The position numbers were made by a program, and so were the translations under genes. Shown here in pieces: positions 22,267 to 34,705 of a DNA stretch of 64,000 nucleotides (the stretch's first letter is position 1; each line of letters starts with the position of its first letter). Source of the DNA: Gambelia wislizenii (lineage: Eukaryota; Chordata; Lepidosauria; Squamata; Crotaphytidae); NCBI GenBank assembly GCA_030847615.1, contig JAUMIR010000001.1, forward strand, positions 438,518,687 to 438,582,686. The letters are read 5' to 3'. Below the pieces are notes generated by a model. The model worked only from the letters and a program-made list of their open reading frames with translations, was not told where the DNA came from and did not search any database.

Positions 22267-23317
22267 TTTATGTCATCCAGGTCAAAATGTAGGGTCCTGA
22301 AGTTTAGATCCCTTGGAGGATCTATGAAGGTTTGGATACAGTGTATCCAAAGATACCATCACCCTCCCCTTCACCTTCACCTTGAAATGTCCTCTGTCAA
22401 GACCTGCAGAGCTTTCTGCAGACAGAACATGCCTCTGGGGTGGACAGCTCCCAGGGGTTTGGATTATACTCTCAGTTCTGGAGGGGGGAAGGAAAAGGAA
22501 ATAATAGATACTTATCTCATAGGACTCTTGCGAGGGCAAAAAGAATGACAATAAAGTTAAAACATGTTTTATGGATGATAAATCATTATATCAAAAGATA
22601 CCATATTTTCTACTCAGGTAATGGGTTTTTCCCCTTTCTGAGTCTCACTGACTTTTCAAGAGGCTGCATACAAGGGATAAACCTCAGCTGTGTGTAACTC
22701 AGTTAAATTGCATTGGACCTATAGCCCCAGCAGGATAACTACTATTAATCTAGTATAGGTGAATCAGCTGAGACCTACATTGCAAGCAATCAGCATGGTG
22801 CCTTAATCAACTGGAGGGATTGCTCCAGAGCAGCAATAGCTTGACCCCTATCACAAGTATGATACAATATAACTGGACAGGGCAGCTGAACAGGATGTAT
22901 GAATGAAAACCCAAACCAAAACGTTAATCTTAAAATAGTAAGATGTGTGTTAATTCTGTAGGGGCGGGGGAATCTTGGTTAATCACAGTGCATTGTTCTT
23001 CACTGAATTCAAATGTAGCAGCATTTTTATCATCAGTATGAGAAAGCATCCTTCTATTTCTTAATGTGAATTTTGTGCTCATGAAAGTTTCCAGATGGGG
23101 ATGGCCCTGGGGAATCTAAGTTGTTTATTTTCACAACATGCTGCAAATGGGCAGAAGCAATGCAGATTTCTCCCTGATGTTGCACTAGGTTCCCTCAGCA
23201 CTAAAATACAAAAAATGTCTTACCTGTTGTGGGGGGAATGGTAGTTCTATTTCCCTTCCTATTCAAATTGTGGATTCTCTCCATTAAATTCAACAAGTGT
23301 GCACATCTGCGACCACT
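22267..23317. other. Sequence without recognised features between the duplicated copies
   Basis: No gene or mobile element recognised. A short purine-rich stretch lies near 22480. Confidence 0.45.
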
Positions 23318-23537
23318 TTGATAATTTCTGCATATGCAGTGTGAATATGTGCCCATTAAGAATAGATATAAGATCAACAAATCATTCCGTGTATACCCAC
23401 ATGCTCACTGACTTAACAGTAGCTGCTAACCAAGACCAGCTTCTAATCAGTGACCTAGAGTTGTAATGCACCATATCTCATTACTGGCCTTGGAGATAGC
23501 TGGTCTCTGTATGATGAGGAACCCTGTCATTCCAAAT
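23318..23537 (+). repeat. Direct duplication, copy 2
   Basis: Partner of 22052-22266 in the same orientation at an offset of about 1270 bases. Substitutions and small indels show that the event is old. The spacing could mean either a local duplication or two copies of one dispersed family. Confidence 0.85.
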
Positions 23538-24587
23538 ATGGGTCAAATCTAATAGCATTTATGGTGCTGTCAAAATTAAAAAAGCATTTAAAATACCTCT
23601 TATGAGAATGTCTGTAATATATTCTGTTGTGAACAATGAGGGAAAGATCAAAACTGAAGGATGAAAAACAAATACACAAAGGAAATTATTTTCCATATCC
23701 TTTTAGGCACTTTTTTGCCTATTCTCAAAATGAAATTCTATAGTTCAATTTAAAACTTTAAAATTTAAATGTTATAAAAAAAATGGTTTAAGAGGTTTTA
23801 TTTTGGAAGGGTTGAGTCATTGTGTTGCTTTTTGCCAGCTTGTACGCAAGTGTCAGAAACAAATGACTTAAGTGTCCCGCAAGACAAATGTTCTTTAATC
23901 ATCTAATGCACTCATCTATCCTAAGCCTTAACCTTAGTCCTAAATTAAGTCTGTTGAAAGAACATAACTTCATCAAGAAATAGCCATCAATCGTATGTGA
24001 TTTTGATAAGCATGTTTAAAACAAAATAAACAGGCAGACAGTTGTCAATCTGGAAAAAGTGCCATCCTATTTAAAAGTACCATGTTTTGGCAGGGCACTA
24101 GTAATAGAATTTTAAAGTGAAATGGACAATGATCTCATTCTTTTATTGAAATTATTTCTCCCCCATTTGCTACAGCTCATCAAGGGTAACATCTAAATGC
24201 AGATCAGGCAAAAACATAATCCTCAATTTGGATCCAGCAGTTTTTATTTTAATATGTTTTTCTGGAAATATTAAAATTTATTATGGTTTAGTTTCTATTA
24301 AAGTTTAATGATGATGTGTGTAGTGAAGCCTAGATCATGTCTTCATTTTAATTTTGTTTGATTATTGACTTCATCATCTGCTGAGGAATCACACATCTCC
24401 AGACAGCAGTATGCTAGGGGACAAAAAGTTGGTAAGGATGACATATATAGAAAAGACAATCCTAAAATCATTTATAGTTCTGACTTCTGTCTGATCTCTA
24501 AAGATCACATTATACATTATGGGAAAGAAAGTGTTGGACTGTTTTAGGAAACTGAACTGTAGTACCTCAGAATGAGCCTGAGAATCA
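23538..24587. other. AT-rich sequence without recognised features
   Basis: No gene or repeat recognised. Confidence 0.45.
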
Positions 24588-24595
24588 CATTTTTT

Positions 24596-25564
24596 CAGGG
24601 CTTGGATTTTTATTTTCAAAAGGAACTGATTACATTACTCATTACTTTGGCTACCCAACAGAGCACTACTTACTGTTACTACAGTCTGGAAACTAACTTG
24701 TGGGATTACCCATTAGTAAAACATTGCTATTATTTATTCCTATTGTGCCATTTAAAAATACAGGAAAATGCTCTTTAGTTTCCCTGTCTCTGCCTGGACT
24801 ACTATGACTGGACTCCCCATACCTATGAACAGGCACAGCATAGCAGGCAATGCAGCTGCTGTGAGCATCGTACATAGATGGGGGCGGGTGCACAGCAGCA
24901 ATCACTCACTCAATCCCTTTTCCTTCCCCATGGTCTTGTTCTCTAAATAATGGCCCTAAATAAATAAACCCCATTGCTGAGCCTGCCTCAGGCAGTTAGA
25001 AAATCTTCCACTCCTCCTCTAAACTCTCACACATCTTGCACTAATCCAGCCAATCCAAGTACTGTGCATGCACTGTGCTACCGTTTGGAGCAGTCAACCT
25101 AGCAAGGCACATGCTCCCGCCCACACAGTGCACTGACACTTTCTTTTTTTCTCTTTCCTGCAGTAATAGCAGTCTCTTTCATTTGGGCAAAATGGAGGAA
25201 AGCAGAAAACAGCAGGCTTCTAAAGTTTTTCATGAAAAAATATTGCCAACTGACTTGAGCCTCTAGTACTGTTCATGTTTTCAATGTATATTTTTCTCCT
25301 GCTGCTGCTGCTGCTCCCCCCCCCGCGACACCCAACTTCTTTGTTGCTGGCTTCTCTGCCCCTTACTAGCTACACAGTAACACCACAAAAAATATAACAT
25401 GGGTAGCCACTCACTCTTATGACCTTCCTCTAAAAATGAAGTTAATTACAGCCTGCATGTTCCTGCTAGAGGCAAAAAAGTAACACCATTTTAGTTCATT
25501 ATTGCAAAAAGTAACTAGTTGCCAGAGTAACTCATTACAGATAACGTGTTACATCCAAGCTGTG
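24596..25564. mobile_element. hAT-like DNA transposon, non-autonomous
   Basis: The left end CAGGGCTTGGA is mirrored on the right as TCCAAGCTGTG. Exact CATTTTTT octamers flank it at 24588-24595 and 25565-25572, matching hAT 8-bp target duplication, though the octamer is low-complexity. Subterminal regions carry GATTACATTACTCATTACTTT and its mirrored form near 25510-25550. A (TGC)n run lies at 25298-25314. No transposase is visible in its 969 bases. Confidence 0.7.
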
Positions 25565-25572
25565 CATTTTTT

Positions 25573-25790
25573 TTTTGCGGGGGGTGGTGGTGGTATGATT
25601 CTTAAACATGGCTGGCCAAAGACATTTTGTTTCCTGGAAGAGATTAGGAAATGGTGACCTCCATCCATCTATGTTAAAGCGCATAATACCCAAAACCAGC
25701 CAAATGATTCTGGTATGCGAGGCAAGAAGTGCTTCAAGGTCTTGTCCATCCCTAACAGTAAAAATGCAACAAAAAAAGTAAATTAAATGG
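25573..25790 (+). repeat. Flank repeat, copy 1
   Basis: Aligns with 26621-26810: shared motifs are GGCCAAAGACATTTTG, then AGGAAATGGTGACCTCCATC, then TTCTGGTATGCGAGGCA, then AAAATGCAACAA. It lies directly right of the hAT-like end. Confidence 0.75.
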
Positions 25791-26134
25791 ACAAACAATT
25801 GCTTGTTAAAATGAGGTGACTACCCAATGGTGGGGCCTGCTCTGTTCTGCTACATCCTTGCTCTTTGCACATTTCCCAATAACACATTAGGGAGAGGGAT
25901 ATGTGAAATGTTTAAATGAGCTGAAACATTAGGGCAGATGTTTCACTGTCATCTTTCCTCTCCCTCTCCTGGTAACTTTCAGGCATATAAAACATGGCCT
26001 ATGACATCAGGTTTTCCCTGTTCCATGTAAGTGGCAGCCAATGAATCTCCATCATAGTTTGGAGACAAAGAAACTTGGAGTCCTATGAAATTGCATCACA
26101 CATTTTGTTATTAGAAATAGTGATTACAAGGAAA
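25791..26134. other. Sequence without recognised features
   Basis: No gene or repeat recognised. Confidence 0.45.
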
Positions 26135-26290
26135 TTCTGGTACTGTTCTGGTGTACTGGCTAGAGTTCTGTGCTAGGACTTGGGAAGTATAAACACAAGA
26201 TCCTGCTGAGCCATAAAACTCACTGGGTGAGCTTGGGCCAGTCACTCTCTCTTGGCCTGAGCTACCGCTCAGTATTGTAGTCAGAATAAA
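26135..26290 (+). mobile_element. tRNA-derived SINE (5' part)
   Basis: Follows the same order as the SINE at 16955: GTACTGGCTAGAGTTCTGTG, then GCTAGGACTTGGGAAG, then CACTGGGTGAGCTTGGGCCA. It ends where the Tigger-like MITE begins. Confidence 0.75.
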
Positions 26291-26291
26291 A

Positions 26292-26543
26292 CAGAGCCCT
26301 TGGTATCTACTGGGGTTTGGTTCCAGGTCCCCCACCCCTGTTGATACCAAATTCCATGGATGCTCAAGCCCCATTATATACAATGGCATAGTAAAATGGT
26401 ATCACTTATATAAAATGGCAAAGTCAAGGTTTGTTTTTGGATTTTATTTTATTTTAATTTGGAATATTTTTAGTATTGGATGGTTGAATTCATGGATGGT
26501 TAAATTCATTAATACAGAATCTGTGGATATGGAAGGCCAACTG
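26292..26543. mobile_element. Tigger-like MITE
   Basis: Internal motifs CTACTGGGGTTTGGTTCCAG, CCATGGATGCTCAAG and CCCATTATATACAATGGCAT match the copies at 48480 and 53250. The right end is GGCCAACTG followed by TA. The left end is degenerate (CAGAGCCCTTGG). Confidence 0.8.
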
Positions 26544-26589
26544 TATTCTACCTTTAATTCATTGGAAATACAGTAGGATAGAGTAGCAC

Positions 26590-26810
26590 ATCATAAGTAA
26601 CATGTTACTTCCAACCCCTGCATTTTTGTATGGCTTTTTAACATAACTGGCCCAAGACATTTTGCTGCCTGAGGCAGAGTAGGAAATGGAGACTTCCTTC
26701 CATCCAAGTCAAGGTGCATAGTAGCCATAACCAGTCAAGTTATTCTGGAATATAAGGCAGGGGAATCCCTCAAGCATCTCTTCCAGTAAAATGCAACAAC
26801 AACACTGAGA
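26590..26810 (+). repeat. Flank repeat, copy 2
   Basis: Starts with a second hAT-like right end (GTTACTTCCAACCCCTG, ending 26620) followed by CATTTTTG and the same downstream sequence as 25573-25790. Confidence 0.7.
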
Positions 26811-29540
26811 TGCATTGAAAAATACAGTCTGTTGCAGCTCCACAGCTAGAGATATAATGCAGAACTCTGCCATGCCATTCTGTATAATGATTACAGACAG
26901 AATATTCTACAATCACTATAATTGCAGACAGAATATTCTGGTTTCCCAAACCAGTTGTTTACTGTGTAATGGACTGAATAATGTACCAAAGCTTGTTAAA
27001 ATAATAATTCAACCAGTTCTAGAGTATTGCACAGTGTTCCAGAGCATCATGAGGATTCTTCACATAATATTTTGCTGGGGGACAATATTAGGCATAAAGT
27101 ACTGGTTTGGGATCCAAGCATGTTGCTGTATTTTTGGCTCTTGTTTTTTACAGGACAGGCTAGAGTATACCTGATACACCAGGCATTGTTACGTGTGGGT
27201 TGCAACAAAACTCACTATGATGCAGCATTAACTCAGTATTTATTCTCATTATGTTACCTTACCAGCTCCCAAAATAGAAAGCTCAGTGTATTCTGACATA
27301 TATGTTTTTTTTTCCCCCATTCCTGGTTTCCTTTAAGGCTAGCAGAAATAACATTAGTAAACTCGCTGGGATGCTTTTCTCACTATAGCTTTAAAGTTCT
27401 AAGAAAGAGATAAGAGGAAACAGCAAATAACTGGATTTAGAATAAACTGAGAAATTATCGCGAAGGCCCTTCCTCTGCCACAATTTGTCAAATCTGCTGA
27501 TAGGAAACAAATTCTATTCATAAAGATTTTATTTTGGGGGGCTCTCTTGTGACTTGGTAGCAATTCAATTATAGTTTTGTGAGATAGTGAGCCCGGAGAG
27601 GGAATCCAGACTGACAAGAAATATGACAGGACAGTTACAGAGTGTTTATGCAATTAAACTTGCACTGACAATACCTGCGGAATGATGAATGCGTGGGCGG
27701 AGGTATGTGTGCACAAGCAATGCCCCACAAGTATGGCACATTTTTCATTATTATACAACTGTTCAGACCTTGCAAGAATAGCCTGGAGTGTGGTAGAAAA
27801 GAGAGTATTCTCCAGCATGTTAACCAAACGCTTTTTCTCCCCCTCCCCCCACCCGCTTTCTTTTCTTCCAGAGGGTCTTGACGTGCCAGGTGATAAAAGA
27901 ACATCTATTTTAGTGAAATGTTTCTAGAAGATTAAGATTTAGAATGACTTTGACATGTATTAATTTTGAATTCTTAAACAGGTTTTATTCTTTTTCTACC
28001 TGAAACTTTATATCATTTCAAAACTGAATGAATATTGCATAATTAAACTGAAAGGTTATTCATTTTATGCATATAAGTGCAAAGGGCACCATAAATGTGG
28101 AATTTTACTGATTGTAGATTAAGAAAGAAAGGAGAAACTTAAAAGCCTTTTGTAGTAAACCACAAAAGCTTACAGACTAGATTAATATGGTTAGTCATTG
28201 TCACTATTATAGTGCGTCTCTCTTCCAGGGATATATAAAGTCAGAAGGCTTATTTCAAAGGCGCTAAAAGATTACGCTGGGTTTCCTGAGCTATTTCAAT
28301 TGCGATTTTCAATTTTCATGTGAAGAGGCTAGTTTGTTTTTTTATTTTTAAAGCATGCCTCTAAAGTGTGTTGACCTGGGCTAGTCTGTTCATTTAAAAT
28401 ACCTATGCTGTTTCGTTAATTTATACCAGCTTTATCTTTCTAATTTTTTTTCAAAAGTGGGAAATTATAGAGATGGGATGGAAGGTGCTATTGTAATGGG
28501 AATTCATATCAAACAGGCCTAATTTTCACATGTAGCTATTACTTTGAGTTTATATGTAGGCTGCATGTTAAAAAGTGCCTCCGATTAGAGAAATTAGAGA
28601 TATATGTCAGATCCTGTTTCCTAAACTTTGGGCTCATCTGCACTAGCCAGGATACGCCAGCTCCCTACCGGTGTATTCTGACTCTGGATCTGGCCCAGTC
28701 TTCCCCCGTTACCTGCACAGAAAGGGACACTGGCCTGTCCCTGCACCTGCCATTTTCCTCCTTGCCTCAGAAGCCAGGAATGGGTCCCGACCAAGGCCCC
28801 ATGCAAGTGACCAGCCTTGGTCACATGCTGCAGGACTCCTTCCTTGCTTCCAGGAGAGTCAGAGAGACAACAACAGCAGCAGTAGCAAGGGCCAGCCTGC
28901 ATGGATAGGCTCTTGTAGACATACAGGGCCCAGTCCGTTGTTTGCCAGTGGTAACAGAGTAAACCATGTATTTTTATAAACCATGTTATTGGGCCCTATC
29001 CTGCCTTCCTCCCTTCCAGTCCCATATCTACCCCAGGACATAGTCTGGATAGTTGTTTTCTTAAGAAGCTTAGATTTCAATGGGACTTTATATAATTGTT
29101 CTTCGTTGCTTCCTTTGGACACTGCAGCTTTACAGGATCAGAATTTTTTTCCCATAGATGCATGTGCGCATGCTTCCTAAGGCAGGATTCTAACGTGTCC
29201 ATTTAGATACAGGTCTTTGTCTCTAAAGAAATGCTTTCTAAAATTATGAGTTCTGCTGAAATTATAATGTTTGATGATGCTGGATGGATACATACATCTT
29301 CATGTGCCTCTAAATATTCACCCAGTCAATTCCTTAGGGGATGTCAATGTGGATATGCATAACATCTGTAGCAGTTTGCTTGTATGCACTTACACAATTG
29401 CCTGAATTGCCATATACTTCCTGAATTGCCATATATTTCATGCCCTATGTAAAGCATAGTAATTTATTCATTCGTTCGTTTGTTTAATGAAAGTATGTCT
29501 GGTTAACAAGTTAGAACAAGTTAGAAGAAGTTTTAAAAGG
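26811..29540. other. Long stretch without recognised gene
   Basis: Near 27000-27030 a plus-strand reading IIIQPVLEYCTVFQS vaguely resembles a LINE polymerase tail, at low confidence. A GC-richer block at 28620-28960 shares motifs with 55180-55440. The AT-rich part at 27930-28610 has no recognised repeat and might be conserved non-coding sequence. No exon with domain content is seen. Confidence 0.4.
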
Positions 29541-29559
29541 TTTAGGCCCATGTGCATAA

Positions 29560-30080
29560 AGTAAATCAGTTAGGACCACACCCTCATAGAGTACATTGAT
29601 TTGATACACAGAGGAGGGCCACCACAGCTGAAAATCCTCAGACAGCCATATACACAGGGAGAGGTGCTTCCTCAAGTATCGAGGCCATGTAGAACTTTAA
29701 ATGTCATCACAAGCACTTTGAATTTAGACTGGAAGCATATTGGCAGCCAGGGCAATTTCTTTTAAGACAGGCACTTTATGATTTTATATAGTATTGCAGC
29801 CAACGATTAAGTTGCTGCATTTTGCAATAGCTAGTTTCCAAGTCATCTTCAAGGGCGGCCCTACTTAGATCACATTACAATAGACTAATTGGGAGGTGAC
29901 CAATGCATGAACTATTTGGAGTAGGTAAAAATTAATGCACAAATTGTAAACTCACCAAAAGTTCTGAGCTATATAGTTTTTCTTGATGGCTGTTTAAATG
30001 ATCTAGGTTTTCAGGGAGTAGGGAAGCAATACCTCTGCATTGTGAAATACCTATTGGCACCTGAACTTAATTTGAGAAGT
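29560..30080 (-). mobile_element. L2 LINE fragment (minus strand)
   Basis: The plus strand shows the antisense of the L2 C-terminal region. AACTTTAAATGTCATCACAAG and GGAAGCATATTGGCAGCCAG line up with the segment at 2635-2695 of the L2 at 2360. There is no open frame. Confidence 0.72.
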
Positions 30081-31144
30081 CTTCACAATATGAATCCAGG
30101 TAAGGTTGGTAAATGCAAAGGGTGACAAGAATTTCCCAAATTTCTCAAGCCCTCCAAAAAAAAGTTTAAAAAAGTGTATTGTAATATTTTTACATTCATT
30201 GTATACAGCTTTCCTTGACGTTTGATCATAGATTCTTTTTCCAAAGAAAAATAATATTCATCAGTTCTTCAGTCAGAGGGCACAACTGGGGGGGGGGACC
30301 ACGTACCTTAGAACCAAAATATTATAATGTATTTGAAACCCCTCCCCATCTGAAACAGTTTGTATTATTCACTAAAACTGATACCACCTCCTCCCCACCA
30401 AATATTGTTTTCACATTACTTAGGTGTTAAAATTACATGGCAGTGCTCCTTTATTTTCAAAAACCAAACCTAATCCTGTTAATTCAAAGTGAATAACAAA
30501 CAGGACTAAGACTTTTCCCAAGTTGTTACATTTATTCAACCTGCTTGTGTTTTGTTCTTCATCATAATTATTTCCAAGTCAAATCTGTGCTGATTTCCTT
30601 GTGGACCCGCATACCTCTGACTAACTTAAAGAATTGAGCTGGGATAATTCACACTATTCCTTGGGGGTCATGTTCTCTGTTTTTTTTCAAGGACATTTTT
30701 ATTACAAAGCTGATGAAATTTGCATATTAATTCATTTCTTTCAATTTTTTAAGATTAAATGTTGTCAACATGTATCAGTGCAAGGCTCTGACAGTGCTGA
30801 TGAAATGGGTCAGTCAAGCTTGAACATTTAGAGTAATGCAGCCATCTGCAACCTCCCAGCCCCATGTGGAGTTTAGTGCTACCCAATGCAACTTGATTAA
30901 AAAAAAACTTTTATTCAATGCAGGATATTAAAACATTATCTGTGAAATGATATGTGTTACTCTTGCCATTTGCAGGAAAAGTATATTTGACAGCAAAATG
31001 GATCTAAGGATCTGCTTGATGACTTGAAGTTAGTGCATTGTCAGTCATAATTAAACTCTGGTAGGGAAAGTTATACACACATACACAAGCACGTGCACAC
31101 ACACACACAAATAGAAATTTTAAAACTTTCTGTTCTCAAACTTA
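30081..31144. other. Sequence without recognised features
   Basis: A G run lies near 30290 and a (CA)n run at 31086-31109. No gene or mobile element recognised. Confidence 0.45.
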
Positions 31145-31945
31145 GGCTCTGTCTATATGAGGGAGGAAAATATGATCTGCTCTGAAGATGTAGCAATTTG
31201 CAGCACTGATACCTGTCTTAATGGTCGATAGAGCCCCCTTAAACTTTGCATGCTTCTTAGCCAAGATGGTGCCCGTGAGTAAATTACTTGCTGTTTTAAT
31301 CTGCCACCACCAAACAAAATTAAAAAAAAACATTTACCATGGTGCATACAAGCGATACTTCAATAGCAATAGCATTTATATTTCTGTACCACTTATCAGA
31401 GCAAAGCACTCCCTAAGCAGTTTACAATGTATTAGCTAATTGCCCCAACAAGCTGGGTACTCATTTTACCAACTTACGGAAGGATGGAAGGCTGAGTCAA
31501 CGATAGGATCGAACTTAGAACATTGTGTCTGCAGTACCAGCATTTAATCACTGGGCCACCAGGTCTCCAGACTTCATATTTACAAAAGAAAGAAAAGAAT
31601 AAAAGAGAGAGGAAGATCACTGTTTTATCGCCGTACCAATCTCTCACTTAGCTGAAAATCCAACATGGCAGCAGCAGGCACTTTCCCTGTTTGCAAGCTG
31701 CCGCCATGCTTGTTTGACCAATCAGCTTGTACTGCTTCAGCGCAGCAATGTGAATGTGACTGTACTAACAACCAGGCATTTGCATCCCTACAGAGCTTTT
31801 TAAAAACTCCAGTAAAAGCTCCGAAGGCTTATGGTGGATTTGGCTCCCCTGTTCCAAATAAGGTGTGTCGATGCAAATGTCCATTTAGACAGATTGCCTT
31901 CCATGCAATTTCTATGAAGATTATTTTCACTATTTAGACAGGACC
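31145..31945 (-). mobile_element. Harbinger-like MITE, copy 2 (holds a SINE)
   Basis: Ends GGCTCTGTCTA and the complement of GGTCCTGTCTA are flanked by TTA at 31142-31144 and 31946-31948. The whole length aligns, in opposite orientation, with 17069-17649. Excluding the SINE and its duplication it is 587 bases, against 581 in copy 1. A cysteine-rich ORF at 31665-31937 lies wholly inside and is not a gene. Confidence 0.85.
31363..31570 (-). mobile_element. tRNA-derived SINE (L2-like tail family) nested in MITE
   Basis: Antisense motifs CAGTTTACAATGTATTAGCT, then GGGTACTCATTTTACC, then GGAAGGCTGAGTCAA and GATCGAAC match, in reverse, the SINE at 59765. ACTTCA at 31357-31362 and 31571-31576 is a 6-bp target duplication. 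Confidence 0.82.
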
Positions 31946-31948
31946 TTA

Positions 31949-32299
31949 GATGCCATGAAAGTGAACTTAATATCTTCTGCTAGCTTTTACTATTTGTAAA
32001 GCAGTGTTGTTTGCAAGAAAGGAATCACCTCAATTTTTAAGTCTCAGAGAGGTTCTTCCAAGTTGTTAATTCTCACTGAAAAAGAAGCTAGATTTAATAG
32101 AATGCAAGAAATCTGGAACAGAAAGACCTACTAATGTCTACTGACTTATCCTCCTACTTATGTCAGGGTTGTTCCATGCTGTACTCTGGCACTCTTCAAA
32201 ATAACTGCACGTTTCGAATTACCATTCCTGGTCTAAATCTTAAGCTGCACTAGGACCAGAACTTTCTTCCCTTCCCTACTCTGTGGGGCTTAGAACACC
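31949..32299. other. Sequence without recognised features
   Basis: No gene or repeat recognised. Confidence 0.45.
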
Positions 32300-32455
32300 A
32301 TGTTCTGGAGTGTTTCTCAAGTCACACTCTCTCAGTCTCAGAGGAAGGCAAACCTCCTCTGAACACATCTTGCCAAGAAGACACCATGATAAGGTTCACC
32401 TTAGGGTTGCCATGAGTCAGAAATGACTTGAAGGCACACAACGATAACAAATACA
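32300..32455 (+). mobile_element. SINE with Bov-B-like tail, 5'-truncated
   Basis: The order is CACACTCTCTCAGTCTCAGA, then CTTGCCAAGAAGACACCATG, then GGTTGCCATGAGTCAGAAAT and GACTTGAAGGCACACAACG, followed by an A-rich end. It is the same family as 18712. Confidence 0.8.
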
Positions 32456-32625
32456 TTATTGTGGCCATGTATGTTGCTTTTACTTTGACTTGCATAAACA
32501 GGGCCAGAATCAAAAACCAAGAGGATCTTCATATACAGGCCGTTGTGTTGTTTCTACTGTACCATCTCTGAAGTGGGCACAGATTCATACAGTTTAGTTT
32601 CTTCAGTAGAAATACTTACATATAT

Positions 32626-32820
32626 TGCTGTTGTTATTTGCCATCAAGTTGGCTTCAACTTCTGGCCTATAAGTGAGATACCTCTGAGAGTCCCTATCGT
32701 CAACAGCCCTGTTCAGTTCAGGACTGTGACTTTGAATCAATCCACCTGTAATGTCTTCCTCTTTTCCTACTACCTTCCACTTCCCTCAGCATTCACATCT
32801 TTTCCAGTAGATCCTTTCAT
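32626..32820 (-). mobile_element. Bov-B-type RTE LINE 3' end
   Basis: Antisense order: TTGCCATCAAGTTGGCTTCA, then GAGATACCTCTGAGAGTCCC, then CAACAGCCCTGTTCAG, then GTCTTCCTCTTTTCCTACTA, the common Bov-B 3' layout. It abuts a CR1 end at 32820. The 157-codon ORF spanning both is accidental. Confidence 0.78.
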
Positions 32821-33020
32821 AGAATCATACAGTTGGAAGGGACCACAAGAGCCAGTTAGTCTCACCCCCTGCCATTCAGGAATACACAACGACATTATCA
32901 CAAGCATTTCTGAAAGATGTCCATCCAACCTCTATTTAAAGACCTTCAAAGATGGAGAGTCCACCAGGGTACCCTCTGAGGTAGGCTTTCCCACTGTTGA
33001 ACAGTTTTTACAGTAAAGAT
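32821..33020 (-). mobile_element. CR1 3'-end fragment
   Basis: Begins AGAATCATACAGTTGGAAGG (the CR1 terminus) and continues through CATCCAACCTCTATTTAAAG to the TTTACAGTAAAGA motif, colinear with 36060-36260. Confidence 0.9.
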
Positions 33021-34574
33021 GTTCCTACAAGCTTTACTTGTAATTTGAATCCATATGTCATCTCATATGTCCAAAATGTGAGGCATACGCCAGATGAGAA
33101 TCTGACCAAGAGTCCTCAGAAGTTATATAATGTTTAGTACATCAGTCATGTTGATGTCTTTAAAATAATTTTATTGACAGAAAATTTGCCCTCTATTGTT
33201 TGAGCAGCACAGTTTAAATGCTGTAATGCTGCAATTATATACCCACTTACTAGGTAACCCATATACAGTACTTTTAAATTAACCTGTTTAGAATTGCACT
33301 GTTAATTATTTTAAATATAAGCACATATAAATAATTATAAAATAAGAACAATTTCCAAGAAGGATTCCTCCTATTACACACATAAGGGAAAACCTAGAAC
33401 ACTTGCATTTTGTAAATATAGAGGACTCTTTTTGTTATTTCTAAATTATTTTTTATATTTGTACAGAAATTTAATCAATTGATTAATAACTCAACATCTA
33501 AACTTCATACAATTGATCAGTTGACAGTCCTGTTAATAATCTATGGACCTGATCACAGAGAAACATTGAAAGAAAGTAGACTTCATAAATTTCTCAGCAA
33601 GAATGTTAATGTAAAAGAAAAATGATGACACTTCCTTTCATATACTCCTGGTATGTTCCCCAGTAGATTATTTCTAAACATTAAATGAAAACCTTCTTAT
33701 AATAAAGAAGTGGGGAGGGTATTCTTAGATCACATAGCATTTCTTGCATCAGTGCTAGAAGGCCGTTATGATCACTGCCACATAGAACTCTCTGTGAGCC
33801 TCTGTATATAAACAGCTCGTGATAGTTCCAAAGGGACATTTGATTTTATGTGTGCAGCACTGTGGCTGATTTTTTTTTTTGAAACAATTAAATATATACA
33901 ATATTTTTAGCAGGCAAGTTGTTCATAATGGGTAATAGGAAAATAATTGTGAGATATTTAAGCATTGAATATTTTTATTGTAAAATTAAAATTGCTTATA
34001 TCTTGGTTTTTTAAAAAATAAAATAAAAATTTTAACACTTACAACCACCAAAAAGGAATATTGGGTTGGAAAATCAAAATCCTGCTTCACATTGTACACT
34101 TTGAAAATGTCAGTTATGAAATATTTAAACCGTGCAACATAGTCTTCGACTTTGGTTTATAAAACTTTAATTTTGTGAGTTGCTAGCTCTCCAATTGTTC
34201 AATATTTTTAATTCTACAGATCCATGTTTATTAACTTCCAAGGTTTAAATAGTGTTATTGAATCTATTAAAATGAAATTATAGTGACTTGTCAAAATTAG
34301 AGGCCATGTATAATTTGTTATCTATTTCAGCATTATAAAAAACATTTAAAAGATCAAATAAAATACATTGATTACACAACTATCTGTCTCCATAAATCAT
34401 ACCAAATGTACTCCTATATGCTTCTTCAGACACCACAAAGGTAGTAAGAATAAGTCTGCGTATTTATTTTATTTATTAAAGGTTTTTAAAATAAAAAAAT
34501 GTAAATATTCAGTTGACAACTATACAGTTACACTCAGCACAGAGAAATGTTTATCTCCATCTCAGTGCCTCTAA
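33021..34574. other. AT-rich sequence without recognised gene or repeat
   Basis: Very AT-rich with many TAAT and ATTTA stretches. No ORF with domain content and no mobile-element ends. Possibly old unique sequence. Confidence 0.45.
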
Positions 34575-34705
34575 AGCAGAAATGGACAAAGTGTGGTCAT
34601 CTAGATGTTGTTGGACTGCAACTTCCATCAGCACTAACCACCATAGCTAATAGTGAGACATGCTGGGAATTGAAGTCCAATAACATTTGAAGGGCAGCAC
34701 TTTGA
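34575..34705. mobile_element. Short palindromic MITE (hAT-like)
   Basis: The centre is a near palindrome: GTTGTTGGACTGCAACTTCC on the left and GGGAATTGAAGTCCAATAAC on the right, an order known from amniote hAT MITEs. Target duplication not identified. Confidence 0.6.

Noticed and set aside
31665..31937. Cysteine-rich 90-codon ORF resembling a small secreted protein
   Set aside because: Lies wholly within a Harbinger-like MITE, and the homologous copy at 17.1-17.4 kb has no such frame.
32543..33016. 157-codon plus-strand ORF
   Set aside because: Runs through an antisense Bov-B end and an antisense CR1 end; accidental.
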